This document shows positions 34,805 through 46,279 of a DNA stretch of 64,000 bases, in pieces. Every line of letters starts with the position of its first letter. Position 1 is the first letter of the stretch. Under the pieces are notes generated by a model that saw only the letters and a list, made by a program, of their open reading frames with translations, was not told the DNA's origin and searched no databases. Both the position numbers and the translations under genes were made by a program. Source of the DNA: JAJFIE01 sp964344255 (GTDB taxonomy: Bacteria > Pseudomonadota > Alphaproteobacteria > Rhodospirillales > Casp-alpha2); NCBI GenBank assembly GCA_964344255.1, contig CAYFMQ010000003.1:62001-126000 (forward strand). Direction: 5' to 3'.

Positions 34805-34924
34805 CATATATCTACAAGGATATATGTATTGGTGAACGGCGCTGATTACCACAAAAGATGCATACATGATCAACCGGTTGCCGTTATTTGATAGTATGAC
34901 CATATATCGAAAAGATGATATGGT
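34805..34924. promoter_or_regulatory. Clustered CATATATC inverted repeats upstream of accA
   Basis: CATATATC (34805-34812), 6 nt, GATATATG (34819-34826), a perfect palindrome; then a second CATATATC at 34901-34908 with GATATGGT at 34917-34924. The three matching half-sites lie in the 294-bp divergent region between the EAL gene and accA. Candidate operators for either gene. Confidence 0.45.
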
Positions 34925-35019
34925 GGCTTGAGCTCTAGTACCGATGGCTGTATGTGATGTCGCCCTGAACCGGCACCCAAACGTTTCTCGTCGTTCTGAA
35001 CAACAATGTGATCGATTGA

Positions 35020-35976
35020 ATGCATAACTACCTAGATTTTGAAAAACCCATCGCCGAGCTGGAAGGAAAAATCCAGGAGTTACGGCATCTTACCGGCGCT
35101 GAAGAAGTCAACATCGCCGATGAGGTGAGCAAATTGCAAACCAAGGTCGACAAGCTGTTGACCACGGCCTATGCAAAACTGACGCCCTGGCAAAAGGCCC
35201 AGGTCGCCCGTCATGGCAACCGTCCGCATACCGTAGATTACATTTCATCCCTTATTGAAGATTTCACGCCACTGGCCGGCGACAGGGTGTTTGGTGAAGA
35301 CCGGGCCATTGTTGGCGGTCTAGGCCGGTTCGGTGGCCGCTCCGTTGCCGTCATCGGCCATGAGAAGGGCGTCGATACGGATAGCCGCATCAAGCACAAT
35401 TTCGGCATGGCGCGTCCGGAAGGTTACCGCAAAGCCCAACGGTTGATGGAAATGGCGGATCATTTCAAGCTGCCCGTAATCACTTTTGTCGATACGCCCG
35501 GCGCCTATCCCGGTGTTGACGCCGAGGCTCGCGGCCAGGCAGAAGCCATTGCGCGCAGTATCGAAGTTTGCCTCGGCCTGAAAGTACCGCTCGTCAGCGT
35601 TGTTATCGGCGAGGGCGGTTCAGGTGGCGCCATCGCCGTTGCGGCGGCAAATTCCGTGATGATGCTGGAGCATTCCATTTATTCTGTGATTTCCCCTGAA
35701 GGGTGCGCTTCAATCCTGTGGCGGGACGGGGAGCAGGCCAAGGATGCGGCGGAAGCATTGCGCCTGACGGCCCAGGACCTGCTCAAGCTGGAAGTCATCG
35801 ACACCATCATCGATGAACCCCTGGGCGGTGCTCACCGGGATCCGGAAACCACCATCGCCTCGGTCGGCGACGCCATATCCGACGCCTTGCAGGAGTTTGT
35901 CGGGCTTGATGGCGGCGTTTTGAAGGCAAAGCGGCGCGAGAAGTTTCTTGAAATGGGCAAGCGCGGTCTCTCCTGA
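35020..35976 (+). CDS. accA: Acetyl-CoA carboxylase carboxyltransferase subunit alpha
   Basis: 318 aa. Forms the carboxyltransferase of acetyl-CoA carboxylase with AccD (not in the window), giving malonyl-CoA. MHNYLDFEKPIAELEGKI is typical of the N-terminus. DTPGAYPGVDAEARGQAEAI and IGEGGSGGAIAVAAAN are the oxyanion-forming core motifs, and SVISPEGCASILWRDG follows. The length is normal. No clear ribosome site is visible before the ATG. Upstream inverted repeats may be involved in control. A GCCCG-TTTT-CGGGC hairpin follows the stop. Confidence 0.98.
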   Translation: MHNYLDFEKPIAELEGKIQELRHLTGAEEVNIADEVSKLQTKVDKLLTTAYAKLTPWQKAQVARHGNRPHTVDYISSLIEDFTPLAGDRVFGEDRAIVGGLGRFGGRSVAVIGHEKGVDTDSRIKHNFGMARPEGYRKAQRLMEMADHFKLPVITFVDTPGAYPGVDAEARGQAEAIARSIEVCLGLKVPLVSVVIGEGGSGGAIAVAAANSVMMLEHSIYSVISPEGCASILWRDGEQAKDAAEALRLTAQDLLKLEVIDTIIDEPLGGAHRDPETTIASVGDAISDALQEFVGLDGGVLKAKRREKFLEMGKRGLS

Positions 35977-35977
35977 C

Positions 35978-35991
35978 GCCCGTTTTCGGGC
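35978..35991. terminator. Hairpin between convergent accA and YihY genes
   Basis: GCCCG-TTTT-CGGGC, a perfect 5-bp stem 2 nt after the accA stop and 10 nt before the YihY stop. No T-run follows, so its terminator activity is uncertain. Confidence 0.4.
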
Positions 35992-36000
35992 CTGAAGCCG

Positions 36001-37314
36001 TTACGTTTCTTCCGACAGCAATTCAGCCAGCGGGATATCCATGGAGTCCCGTATACTTTTGCGCGCATTGATAATGTAGACTGCCGCCGCCGAAGATAAA
36101 TCTTCACCAGATGTCGGGGACGGAAGATGGGGGGGCAGGGAAAGGGCGTCAAAGAGCTCGAATAATGTCGTCCGGTTCATGTCCCGCGATATTACCCAGC
36201 CTTCATCCGCGGTAAGGGCGACAAAACCGGACGCGCCCAGTTCCTCAAGAACCCTTTCGGTCCTGTCTTCAGCCAGGGCGGTTTCCTCCAGTAAGGCATT
36301 GCTCCCGGTTGCCCGTCCCTCTCTGGAGTGCTGGAAAAGGGCTTTGAGCACGATGAGGGCATCATCGAGCATTCCGGAATCCAAAGCCTGTTCGTCCGGG
36401 TTCTTGCCGCCAGCGCGGAACCATTCGCCAAGCGTTGTCGTGATCACCGCGCCAAGCAGGACGACGCTCCATGAGAGGTACATCCAGATCAGGAAAATCG
36501 GCACCACGGAAAGCGCGCCGTAGACGTTCTGATACGTCGGGAAGGTTGCGACATACCAGCCGAAAACCTTTCGTAAGAGAGCGAACAGGATGCCGGCGAC
36601 GATACCGCCGACGAGAGCGGCGCGCGGCGGGACATGCCTGTTCGGTATCACCATGTAAAAGACGGCGAGGCCTGCAATGATCAGCAGCGTCGGCACGAAC
36701 CGGCCAATCCAGCCCAATGGACCGGCCAGGACATCCAGCCCCATCCATTCACCGGCGACGAAGGCGTAGGTTGCGAGCGAGAAGCTGGCGCCGACCAGAA
36801 GGGGGCCCAGGGTAATCATTGCCCAGAACACCAGAAGCCTCGGGACCAGGGGGCGGGGCTTCCTGACCCTGAAAATGGCGTTGAGGTCGGCTTCGATGGT
36901 GCCGAGCAGGAGAACAGCCGTTGCGGCGAGGCCGACGATGCCGACGGCGGAAAGGGTCGTCGTGTTCTGGATGAACTGATCGAAGTAACTGCGCATGGCC
37001 GCCGCCGACTGGGGCAGGAAGTTGGCGAAGACAACGTCCTGGAACCTATCCTTGACGCCTTCGAAAACAGGAAAGGCCGCCAGCATGGAAAAGGCGATCG
37101 CGGTCAGGGGTACTACGGCAAGAAGAGAGGTGTAGCTCAACCCAGCCGCCATACGCCAGCACCTGTCCTGGGTGAAACGCGCCCAGGCGTAGGCGATGAA
37201 CTCAGGAATGATCACGCTGCCTGAGAAAAGCCCTTTGTCAGGACTGCTGTCAGGAGTTCCTGAAGAACCGGCCGTATCCTTCCGATGATCCTGTTGCGGT
37301 TGGTTTTCATGCAT
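36001..37314 (-). CDS. YihY/BrkB-family inner membrane protein
   Basis: 437 aa. Six transmembrane helices in the first 300 residues, with the family landmark RCWRMAAGLSYTSLLAVVPL near residue 55 and FGWYVATFPTYQNVYGALSVVPIFLIW. A soluble C-terminal domain of about 130 aa (ALFQHSREGRATGSNALL, EELGASGFVALT) looks like a winged helix. The family was once called RNase BN; that activity is not supported for it. Convergent with accA. Confidence 0.92.
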   Translation of the reverse strand: MHENQPQQDHRKDTAGSSGTPDSSPDKGLFSGSVIIPEFIAYAWARFTQDRCWRMAAGLSYTSLLAVVPLTAIAFSMLAAFPVFEGVKDRFQDVVFANFLPQSAAAMRSYFDQFIQNTTTLSAVGIVGLAATAVLLLGTIEADLNAIFRVRKPRPLVPRLLVFWAMITLGPLLVGASFSLATYAFVAGEWMGLDVLAGPLGWIGRFVPTLLIIAGLAVFYMVIPNRHVPPRAALVGGIVAGILFALLRKVFGWYVATFPTYQNVYGALSVVPIFLIWMYLSWSVVLLGAVITTTLGEWFRAGGKNPDEQALDSGMLDDALIVLKALFQHSREGRATGSNALLEETALAEDRTERVLEELGASGFVALTADEGWVISRDMNRTTLFELFDALSLPPHLPSPTSGEDLSSAAAVYIINARKSIRDSMDIPLAELLSEET

Positions 37315-37486
37315 AAGCTGATTCCCGATGGAATTTCCATTCTGCGGGTGTTTTCACAGGGAAGTAGAAGTATAGGTCAATTGATTCCGAAAGGAAGCCT
37401 CAGGCCAGTGTTTCTGGTTTTCTGCCTCCAGCACATGAATTTTCATGGCGTGCTGGAAAATCGGATACATCCTCAAAAAGGCGCAA

Positions 37487-38608
37487 TCAGGATAGCGCCC
37501 CCCGTGCGGCCACAGGCCAGATCCGTTCGACAACATCGCCTCGGATACCGACATACCAGTCGTAAAGATTGACCGTCGGATCACAGTGACCGGGAATCAG
37601 GGTAACGGTTTCTCCCAGAACCAGCGGATTGGCTTCGGCGACTTCCAAATTGCCGTGCTCGTCCGATGGCGCAACATAGGTTGCGCCGCAGCGCCCGTAA
37701 ACGGTCGGATTGCCGGAATCGAAAGCGATGGCTTTCAGGCCCGCATCGACAATGGCGATCCCGCTTTTCGGCGTGCTCATCACTGTTGATCGGACAAACA
37801 GGCTGTTTTCAAAGGGGGCGAACGGCTGGCCTTCCCGGTCGGAATTACGACCGTAATCAGCATCCATAAAAATGTAGGAGCCGGCCTGCAATTCATTGAG
37901 CACGCCCAGTTCGAGATCGATTTCCAGGGAGCCCGTGCCGCCGCCCGTCACCATCTCGCATTCAAGGCCGGACTGCCTGAGCATATCCACGGTGTCGGTC
38001 GTTAATCGGGCGGCTTCGGCAATGGCGGCGCGGCGGTCATCGTGGCTGCGGATGTGCTGGGCGCCGCCGTGATAGGCCTGAAGCCCGCTGAAATCCAGGT
38101 TGGGGGATTTCTCGATTGCCTTGGCCAGTTCAACGGCAGGCTCGCCCGGCGGTACCCCGCAACGGCCGGCGCCCACATCGATTTCAACCAGGACACCCAG
38201 CCTGACGCCGGCTTCCCCGGCAGCCGCGTTCAGTTCGGCAACATTGCCCGCGTCATCGGCGCAAACGGTTATCCTTGCCGATTTTGCAAGTTCTGCCAGC
38301 CTCTTGAGTTTAGATCTGCCGATGATTTCATTGCTGACGAGAACGTCGCCGACACCTCCTTCGACCATGACGGCGGCCTCGCTCACCTTCTGGCAGCAAA
38401 CCCCGACGGCGCCGCGTTTTATCTGATCCAGGGCGATCTCCGGCGACTTGTGGGTTTTTGCATGCGGGCGCAGACGTACGCCTCTTTCCCGGACAAGCTC
38501 GGCCATGCGGTCAAGGTTGCGTTCATAGGAATCCAGATCGACGATCAGGGCGGGCGTTTCAATGCGGTCTATGGGATCGCCTGCCTTGGCGGGACAGGGT
38601 TGGGGCAT
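37487..38608 (-). CDS. D-threonine aldolase/DSD1-family PLP enzyme
   Basis: 373 aa. Alanine-racemase-like PLP barrel with the cofactor Lys in RLRPHAKTHKS and a C-terminal metal-binding domain, IPGHCDPTVNLYDWYVG, as in D-threonine aldolase and D-serine dehydratase. Related enzymes cleave or form beta-hydroxy-D-amino acids (D-threonine, 3-hydroxyaspartate) to glycine plus an aldehyde such as glyoxylate. This fits the glyoxylate-handling genes nearby, but the substrate is unknown. Monocistronic. Confidence 0.88.
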   Translation of the reverse strand: MPQPCPAKAGDPIDRIETPALIVDLDSYERNLDRMAELVRERGVRLRPHAKTHKSPEIALDQIKRGAVGVCCQKVSEAAVMVEGGVGDVLVSNEIIGRSKLKRLAELAKSARITVCADDAGNVAELNAAAGEAGVRLGVLVEIDVGAGRCGVPPGEPAVELAKAIEKSPNLDFSGLQAYHGGAQHIRSHDDRRAAIAEAARLTTDTVDMLRQSGLECEMVTGGGTGSLEIDLELGVLNELQAGSYIFMDADYGRNSDREGQPFAPFENSLFVRSTVMSTPKSGIAIVDAGLKAIAFDSGNPTVYGRCGATYVAPSDEHGNLEVAEANPLVLGETVTLIPGHCDPTVNLYDWYVGIRGDVVERIWPVAARGALS

Positions 38609-38748
38609 GGGGACTCCTGAAGGTTTGCAAAAGAAATAAGCGTCGGAAAACGTGACGGTTTGGGGGAAATCTTAGTCGGTTGCCGTTCAATGGAACAGGA
38701 CAATCATGGCTAGCTTTTATACAGCGAACGGTTCTATTGTGAAGCATT

Positions 38749-39081
38749 ATGACGGATTATCTGGACAGGAAACGCGGCGAAAAAGGACCGGACTTCGACC
38801 CGGTCAACCTGATGCATCAGGTTTTTGAACATGCCGACGCCTTCGTCGGTCCGGCCCAGGACGTGCTGCTGTCGTGGCTGATGAAACTGCCCAAGGAAAT
38901 GGAGCCGGCCTCCGCCGCCACGACGATCCTCGAGACCACGGTTGCGAATTGCCGGGAAACGCCCTCTGAAGAAGCCAAAAAACTGATCGAACTGCTCGAA
39001 CAGGTTCGCGAACATGGCGGGCTTGAGGGCATGAGGGGCAATCGCCGCCGGGGCGGTCGCTCCGCCCGTGTCATGCAATAG
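38749..39081 (+). CDS. Hypothetical protein
   Basis: 110 aa, mostly helical, with a basic Arg/Gly-rich tail (RGNRRRGGRSARVM). No family recognised. GTGAAG lies 5 nt before the ATG. Its stop is 3 nt before the hydratase gene, so the pair forms an operon. Confidence 0.65.
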   Translation: MTDYLDRKRGEKGPDFDPVNLMHQVFEHADAFVGPAQDVLLSWLMKLPKEMEPASAATTILETTVANCRETPSEEAKKLIELLEQVREHGGLEGMRGNRRRGGRSARVMQ

Positions 39082-39084
39082 GTT

Positions 39085-39876
39085 ATGCCGGACCTGGAGC
39101 GCACGGCTGATCTGTTGGCGGCAAACCGGCTAAATCCCGTACCCATCGAACCGCTTGATCCGGATATTCGGCCGGAAACCCTTGATCAGGCCTATGCCGT
39201 CCAGCCGCTCGTCCACGAAAAGCTTGAGCAGGCCGGATTGGGTAAACGGGTCGGCTACAAGATCGGATGCACCACGCCGGTGATGCAGGAATTTCTCAAT
39301 ATCCGCCACCCTTGTGCCGGCGGGGTCATGGCGGGAACCGTGCACCGCCATGAGGTGGAACTGGCGCTTGAAGATTTTTCCCGTATCGGTTTTGAGTGCG
39401 AGATCGCTGTCGTTCTCGGTTCAGACATGCCGGTGAGCGATAGGCCATACACACGCGATAACGTTGCCGCCTATATCGATACATGCAGGGTCGCCACGGA
39501 AATCGTCGATAACCGCTATGCGAACTTCCATGACATGGGGACACCCAGCCTGGTGGCGGATGACTTCTTCGGCGCGGGATGCGTGCTGGGCGATCCTGTT
39601 GCCGATTGGCGGACGTTGGACCTGGTTTCCATCGAAGGCCGGATGTTGCTGAACGACAGGGAAGCGGGGCGGGGAAACGGCGAGGCCGTGCTCGGCCATC
39701 CGTTGGAGGCTGTCGCCTGGCTGGCAAACCTGAAAAGCGAGGCGGGTGAGGTGTTGAGAGCCGGTGAATTCATACTCACAGGATCGCTAGTAGAAACCAT
39801 CTGGCCGGAAAACCCTGGCGACAAGATCACGATTGCCATTGATGGCCTGGGCAGTGTCCGTGTAGCGCTTATTTAG
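39085..39876 (+). CDS. 2-keto-4-pentenoate hydratase-like (FAH superfamily) protein
   Basis: 263 aa. MhpD/HpcG-like: GKRVGYKIGCTTPVMQEFL, FECEIAVVLGSDMP with the metal Glu residues, and EFILTGSLVETIWPENPGD. Such enzymes hydrate 2-hydroxypenta-2,4-dienoate or decarboxylate 4-oxalocrotonate in meta-cleavage pathways. No other pathway genes are adjacent, so the substrate is open. Convergent with secA, the ends 13 nt apart. Confidence 0.9.
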   Translation: MPDLERTADLLAANRLNPVPIEPLDPDIRPETLDQAYAVQPLVHEKLEQAGLGKRVGYKIGCTTPVMQEFLNIRHPCAGGVMAGTVHRHEVELALEDFSRIGFECEIAVVLGSDMPVSDRPYTRDNVAAYIDTCRVATEIVDNRYANFHDMGTPSLVADDFFGAGCVLGDPVADWRTLDLVSIEGRMLLNDREAGRGNGEAVLGHPLEAVAWLANLKSEAGEVLRAGEFILTGSLVETIWPENPGDKITIAIDGLGSVRVALI

Positions 39877-39889
39877 TTTTAGAAAGCTT

Positions 39890-42610
<2,721 letters not shown>

Positions 42611-42794
42611 GATAGGGATGGTCTCCGAGGTGGCGTTGCGTGCGGGTCGCGTGGATAAAAAGCGATTCTTTTACACCGTTTCTATTGGTTTCCAGTCATC
42701 GTCGGAAGACTATAGAGAACCGGCGGGGAAAGACATAAGCGGGAAGGGCGGAAGTGTCAATGAAACCCGGAGAAAATGACCTGAATTGGACGGG

Positions 42795-42822
42795 TTTATG
42801 CAAAACAAATTGGTGCTATGAT
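42795..42822 (+). promoter_or_regulatory. Weak promoter candidate for the nitrile hydratase operon
   Basis: Extended -10 TGC-TATGAT (42814-42822), with TTTATG 16 nt upstream. The same GTGCTATGATCC string occurs before the structured RNA at 59.5 kb. Confidence 0.35.
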
Positions 42823-42862
42823 CCGGGCAACGAAAAATTACGAATGAGGTAAGGGCCGGGTC

Positions 42863-43519
42863 ATGAGCATGCACGACACCCAGAAACTGATCGATATTCA
42901 TGAGCAACTCCATTCCGAGTTGCCATCCGATCCGGCGTTGCGGGTCAAGGCGCTTGAAAGCCTGCTCGTGGAAAAAGGACTTCTGGACAGTAAGACAGTG
43001 GATGAATGGATTGAACTGTTCACAGAAGAAGTGGGGCCCAGAAATGGCGCCAAGGTGGTGGCCAAGGCCTGGACGGATCCGGATTTCAAGGCCCGGTTGC
43101 TGGATAATGCCGAGAAAACACTCGAGGAATTGGGATTCATCGGCACGCAGGGAACGCATATTGTCGCTGTCGAGAATACGGCACAGGTCCACAACGTCGT
43201 CGTTTGTACGCTGTGTTCGTGCTATCCGTGGCCGATCCTGGGGTTGCCGCCGGCCTGGTACAAGTCGGCGGCCTACCGCGCCCGCGTGGTGCGCGACCCC
43301 CGGGGCGTCTTGAAGGAATTCGGACTCGAACTGGATGACGGCGTCGAGGTCCGGGTCTGGGATTCCACGTCGGAGAAGCGCTATCTGGTCGTGCCGGAAC
43401 GACCGGAAGGAACCGAGGGCATGTCCGAGGAAGAACTGGCCGGTCTGATAAGCCGCAATTCCATGATCGGAACCGAAAAGGCGCGTTCGCCTCAACCCTC
43501 GGCTGACAAGGAGGGCTGA
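42863..43519 (+). CDS. nthA: Nitrile hydratase alpha subunit, cobalt type
   Basis: 218 aa. Hydrates nitriles to amides. The metal-binding motif is VVCTLCSCYPWPILGLPP; Thr after the first Cys (VCTLCSC) points to the non-corrin cobalt form rather than iron (VCSLCSC). The following YKSAAYRARVVRDPRGVL is conserved. First gene of nthA-nthB-accessory protein gene; 2-nt gap to nthB. Confidence 0.96.
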   Translation: MSMHDTQKLIDIHEQLHSELPSDPALRVKALESLLVEKGLLDSKTVDEWIELFTEEVGPRNGAKVVAKAWTDPDFKARLLDNAEKTLEELGFIGTQGTHIVAVENTAQVHNVVVCTLCSCYPWPILGLPPAWYKSAAYRARVVRDPRGVLKEFGLELDDGVEVRVWDSTSEKRYLVVPERPEGTEGMSEEELAGLISRNSMIGTEKARSPQPSADKEG

Positions 43520-43521
43520 TC

Positions 43522-44191
43522 ATGGATGGCGTACACGACATGGGCGGCATGCTGGGTTTCGGTGCCGTCGAGCATGAGGATCAAGACAAGGAGCCGGTGT
43601 TTCACACCGAATGGGAAGGCCGCATGTACGGCATTGCCCAGTCGAGAACGCCGTCAGCGGAGTTGACCCTGGACCGGGGCCGTTTCCATATCGAATGCAT
43701 CCCGCCGGCCGATTATCTGAGCCTGGAATATTACGCCAAGTGGTATCTGGAAACAGCGGTCGATATGATCAGCGGCGGGCAGGCGACGGTTGAGGAACTT
43801 GTGTCCGGCAAGGCTGATAGCAAACCGGAGGATGTGGAAGCGCCCCTGCCACCTGAGGCCGTGCGCAAAATCTTTGGCGCGCGTGACAGCACGGAAATGC
43901 CGGCTGAAACCTCCGAGAAGTACAANNNNNNNNNNCAAGATCGGTGATCCGGTGCGTGCGCGTCAGATATCGCCGACCGGCCACACCCGTCTGCCACGCT
44001 ACATTCGCGGCCACCCGGGCCGTATCCATGACTTTTATGGTTGGCATATCCTGCCCGACGCCAACGCCCACGGCGAGAAGCGAGGCGAGCCGCTCTATAG
44101 CGTGGCCTTCAGGGCCAGCGATCTGTGGCCGGAGGACGGTGGCGATAACGATTACGTCTATATCGATCTGTGGGAGAGCTATCTTGAATAG
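43522..44191 (+). CDS. nthB: Nitrile hydratase beta subunit (interrupted by assembly gap)
   Basis: Starts MDGVHDMGGMLGFGAVEHE, the family's usual N-terminus, and ends with KIGDPVRARQISPTGHTRLP, then YIRGHPGRIHDFYGWH and SDLWPEDG, the normal C-terminal SH3-like domain. The 10-N gap at 43926-43935 lies between the two. With 10 N the frames disagree, so the gap size is arbitrary; the gene is probably intact in reality. About 222 aa. Forms the alpha-beta catalytic dimer. Confidence 0.93.
43926..43935. other. Assembly gap (10 N)
   Basis: Ten unknown bases within nthB. True length is unknown. Confidence 0.99.
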
Positions 44192-44195
44192 TGGA

Positions 44196-44573
44196 ATGCA
44201 ACCGCAAGAGAATAAACCTGGCTGCCTGGATTCAGCGCTCCGCCCCATCAACCGTGACGGCGAAGAGGTCAGTTTCAAGGAGCCCTGGGAAGTGCAAACC
44301 CTGGGCGTGGCGAACGGGCTGATTGCCGCCGGCGTTATTACGCCCCAGGAATGGGCCGAGACCCTGGGCCAGGAAATCAGGAAGGCGCAGGGGGCGGGCG
44401 ATCCCGACGACGGTTCGACCTATTACCTGCATGTGCTTGCAGCGCTTGAGAGGCTGGCGCAGGAAAAGGACATGACGGATATCGGGGAACTGATGACCCG
44501 CAAGCAGGCCTGGGTCGAGGCTTACGAAAGCACCCCTCATGGCAAACCTGTCGTTCTGGCTTCATCCGATTAG
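44196..44573 (+). CDS. Nitrile hydratase accessory protein
   Basis: About 125 aa, related to the beta-subunit N-terminal region. It has FKEPWEVQTLGVANGLIAAG and ITPQEWAETLGQEIRKAQ, typical of the TIGR03889-type NHase activator that helps cobalt insertion. ATG at 44196 is 4 nt after the nthB stop; a TTG at 44184, which would overlap nthB, has a better-spaced GGGAGAG. Third gene of the operon. Confidence 0.9.
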   Translation: MQPQENKPGCLDSALRPINRDGEEVSFKEPWEVQTLGVANGLIAAGVITPQEWAETLGQEIRKAQGAGDPDDGSTYYLHVLAALERLAQEKDMTDIGELMTRKQAWVEAYESTPHGKPVVLASSD

Positions 44574-44587
44574 CGACCGGTTATGAA

Positions 44588-45288
44588 TCAGGGATAAAGG
44601 GTCAGCCGTCCTTCGCTGACTTCATAACCTGATAGGCGTTCGAGGAAGCTCATGCCCAGCAGCGAACGGTTCATGTCGGCGCTGTTGACGGATGCGCGCA
44701 CGTTTTCGATTTTGATAGAACCCACTGACATGGATTTCAACCGGACCGGCGCGCCGTAAACGGTGCCGTTGGCGGTGCGGTAGGATTTGGAGTAATCCAG
44801 CGTTTCGGGATCGAAGCCAAGCCTCTTTGCATCCCCCGGGCTTAGCACCACATCTGTCGCGCCTGTGTCCACCAGCATGCGAACAGGGTTCTGCCTGTTG
44901 TCCGTTTCGATGGTGGCCTCAACGACAAAATGCCCGTCCGGCGAAACGGAAAACTGCATGACCTCGCCCTGTTGCTGGCCCAGAGAGGGATTCAACTCGG
45001 CGAGCAAGCGGTTACCGAGCCACTTGGCTTCATGGCGGAAGCTGTAGGCGATAAACACCAGGCCGCCGATCGCCAACCAGATCAGGCCGTGCTGGATTGC
45101 CTTGTGGGCCTGGAAATGACGGTGCAGGATGAAACTGGAACCGACAAAAGCAGGGTATGAACCAGGTCGATCTGGCCGTCCCGGCTTGAGAGCGCATCCG
45201 GGAAACGCAAATGCAGCCACCAGACAAGCGCCAGCCCACCCAGGCCCAACAGGGCCAACCAGAACCAGGGGGTTCGGAACAATTTCAT
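44588..45288 (-). pseudogene. Retropepsin-like aspartic protease (TIGR02281 type), frameshifted at a 4-A tract
   Basis: The C-terminal protease domain has the aspartic motif MLVDTGATDVVLS and LLGMSFLERLSGYEVSEGRL. The normal N-terminal membrane segments lie in a different frame: MKLFRTPWFWLALLGLGGL, SSRDGQIDLVHTLL from 45288. The frames join if one base is added to the A4 run at 45146-45149, giving LLFVGSSFILHRHFQAH, the expected family sequence. So it is either a real frameshift or, more likely, a homopolymer error. A 211-aa frame from 45220 begins with an out-of-frame artefact. Membrane-anchored, periplasmic or cytoplasmic protease of unknown target. Confidence 0.85.
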
Positions 45289-45416
45289 CGATTTGCGTAT
45301 CCTTTTGCTGCCGGAGCTGTTTTTTCAGTCACAATGATATGACTGGTCTGGTGTTTCCGGCTGTGATCCTTTAACACCGTGGCTCCATCTTTTGTCCATC
45401 CATCAAGGAATATAGT

Positions 45417-46256
45417 ATGTTTTTTCGCTCCCTGCTTTCCGCACTTCTCATTGTAACGGGGGTTGCCGCACTATCCGTTCCTGTTTCCGCTGAAGAAGAC
45501 GCCGTGGTCGCCATTGTCAACGGCGACAAGATTTACATGAGCGAAGTGAACGAAGCCCTCTCCTACCTGCCGCAGCAGTACAGGGATGCCCCTTTTGAAG
45601 GGCTTTATCCCCATCTCGTCAACCGCCTGGTCATTATGAGAATGGCGGCGAACGAGGCGCGGGCGCAGGGCAAGGATGAAACGGATAAGTTCATCACCAA
45701 GATCGAGCACGCCAAGAACCGGTTGCTCGAACAGATCATGCTCGAAGAAAAGATCACTTCCGCGATGAGTGATGAACGCCTGAACCAGGCTTACGCAGAA
45801 TTCAGCGAGGAAAAGCAGTCCGAGTTTGAGGTGCAGGCTCGCCACATCCTGGTGGAAACGGCTGAAGAAGCCAAGGGAATCATCGCCGAGCTTCAAGGCG
45901 GCGCTGATTTCGCCGAACTGGCCAAAGCCCGCTCAACCGGTCCTTCCGGGCCCGAGGGCGGTTATCTGGGGTACTTCGGCAAAGGCATGATGGTGCCGGA
46001 ATTCGAACAGGCGGCTTTTGCCCTCAACGCCGGGGAGATTACCCAGGAGCCTGTGATGACCCAGTTCGGCTACCATGTCATCTTGGTGGAGGACAAGCGC
46101 CAGGCCTTTGTACCGCCGCTTGAAGATGTGGCGGAGGAACTGCTCAAGGAAATCCAGCAGGACATTGAAGCCGAATTCATTGACTCTCTGCACCAAGGGG
46201 CCGAGATTCAGACGTTCAAGCTTGACGGCTCACCCGCTGACAGTGCGCAACCCTGA
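45417..46256 (+). CDS. Exported peptidyl-prolyl isomerase (parvulin, PpiC/SurA-like)
   Basis: 279 aa. Signal peptide (LLIVTGVAALSVPVSA), SurA-N-like helical region (AIVNGDKIYMSEVNEAL), then a parvulin domain: VQARHILVETAEEAKGI, GADFAELAKARSTGPSG, GGYLGYFGKGMMVPEFEQAA, and TQFGYHVILVED. Folding of exported proteins. Upstream of argJ, an arrangement common in alphaproteobacteria near secA. Confidence 0.95.
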   Translation: MFFRSLLSALLIVTGVAALSVPVSAEEDAVVAIVNGDKIYMSEVNEALSYLPQQYRDAPFEGLYPHLVNRLVIMRMAANEARAQGKDETDKFITKIEHAKNRLLEQIMLEEKITSAMSDERLNQAYAEFSEEKQSEFEVQARHILVETAEEAKGIIAELQGGADFAELAKARSTGPSGPEGGYLGYFGKGMMVPEFEQAAFALNAGEITQEPVMTQFGYHVILVEDKRQAFVPPLEDVAEELLKEIQQDIEAEFIDSLHQGAEIQTFKLDGSPADSAQP

Positions 46257-46279
46257 TAGCCGATGTGAGGGAACCGACC

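Noticed and set aside
43522..44191. Real frameshift in nthB
   Set aside because: The frame change occurs across 10 N of arbitrary length.
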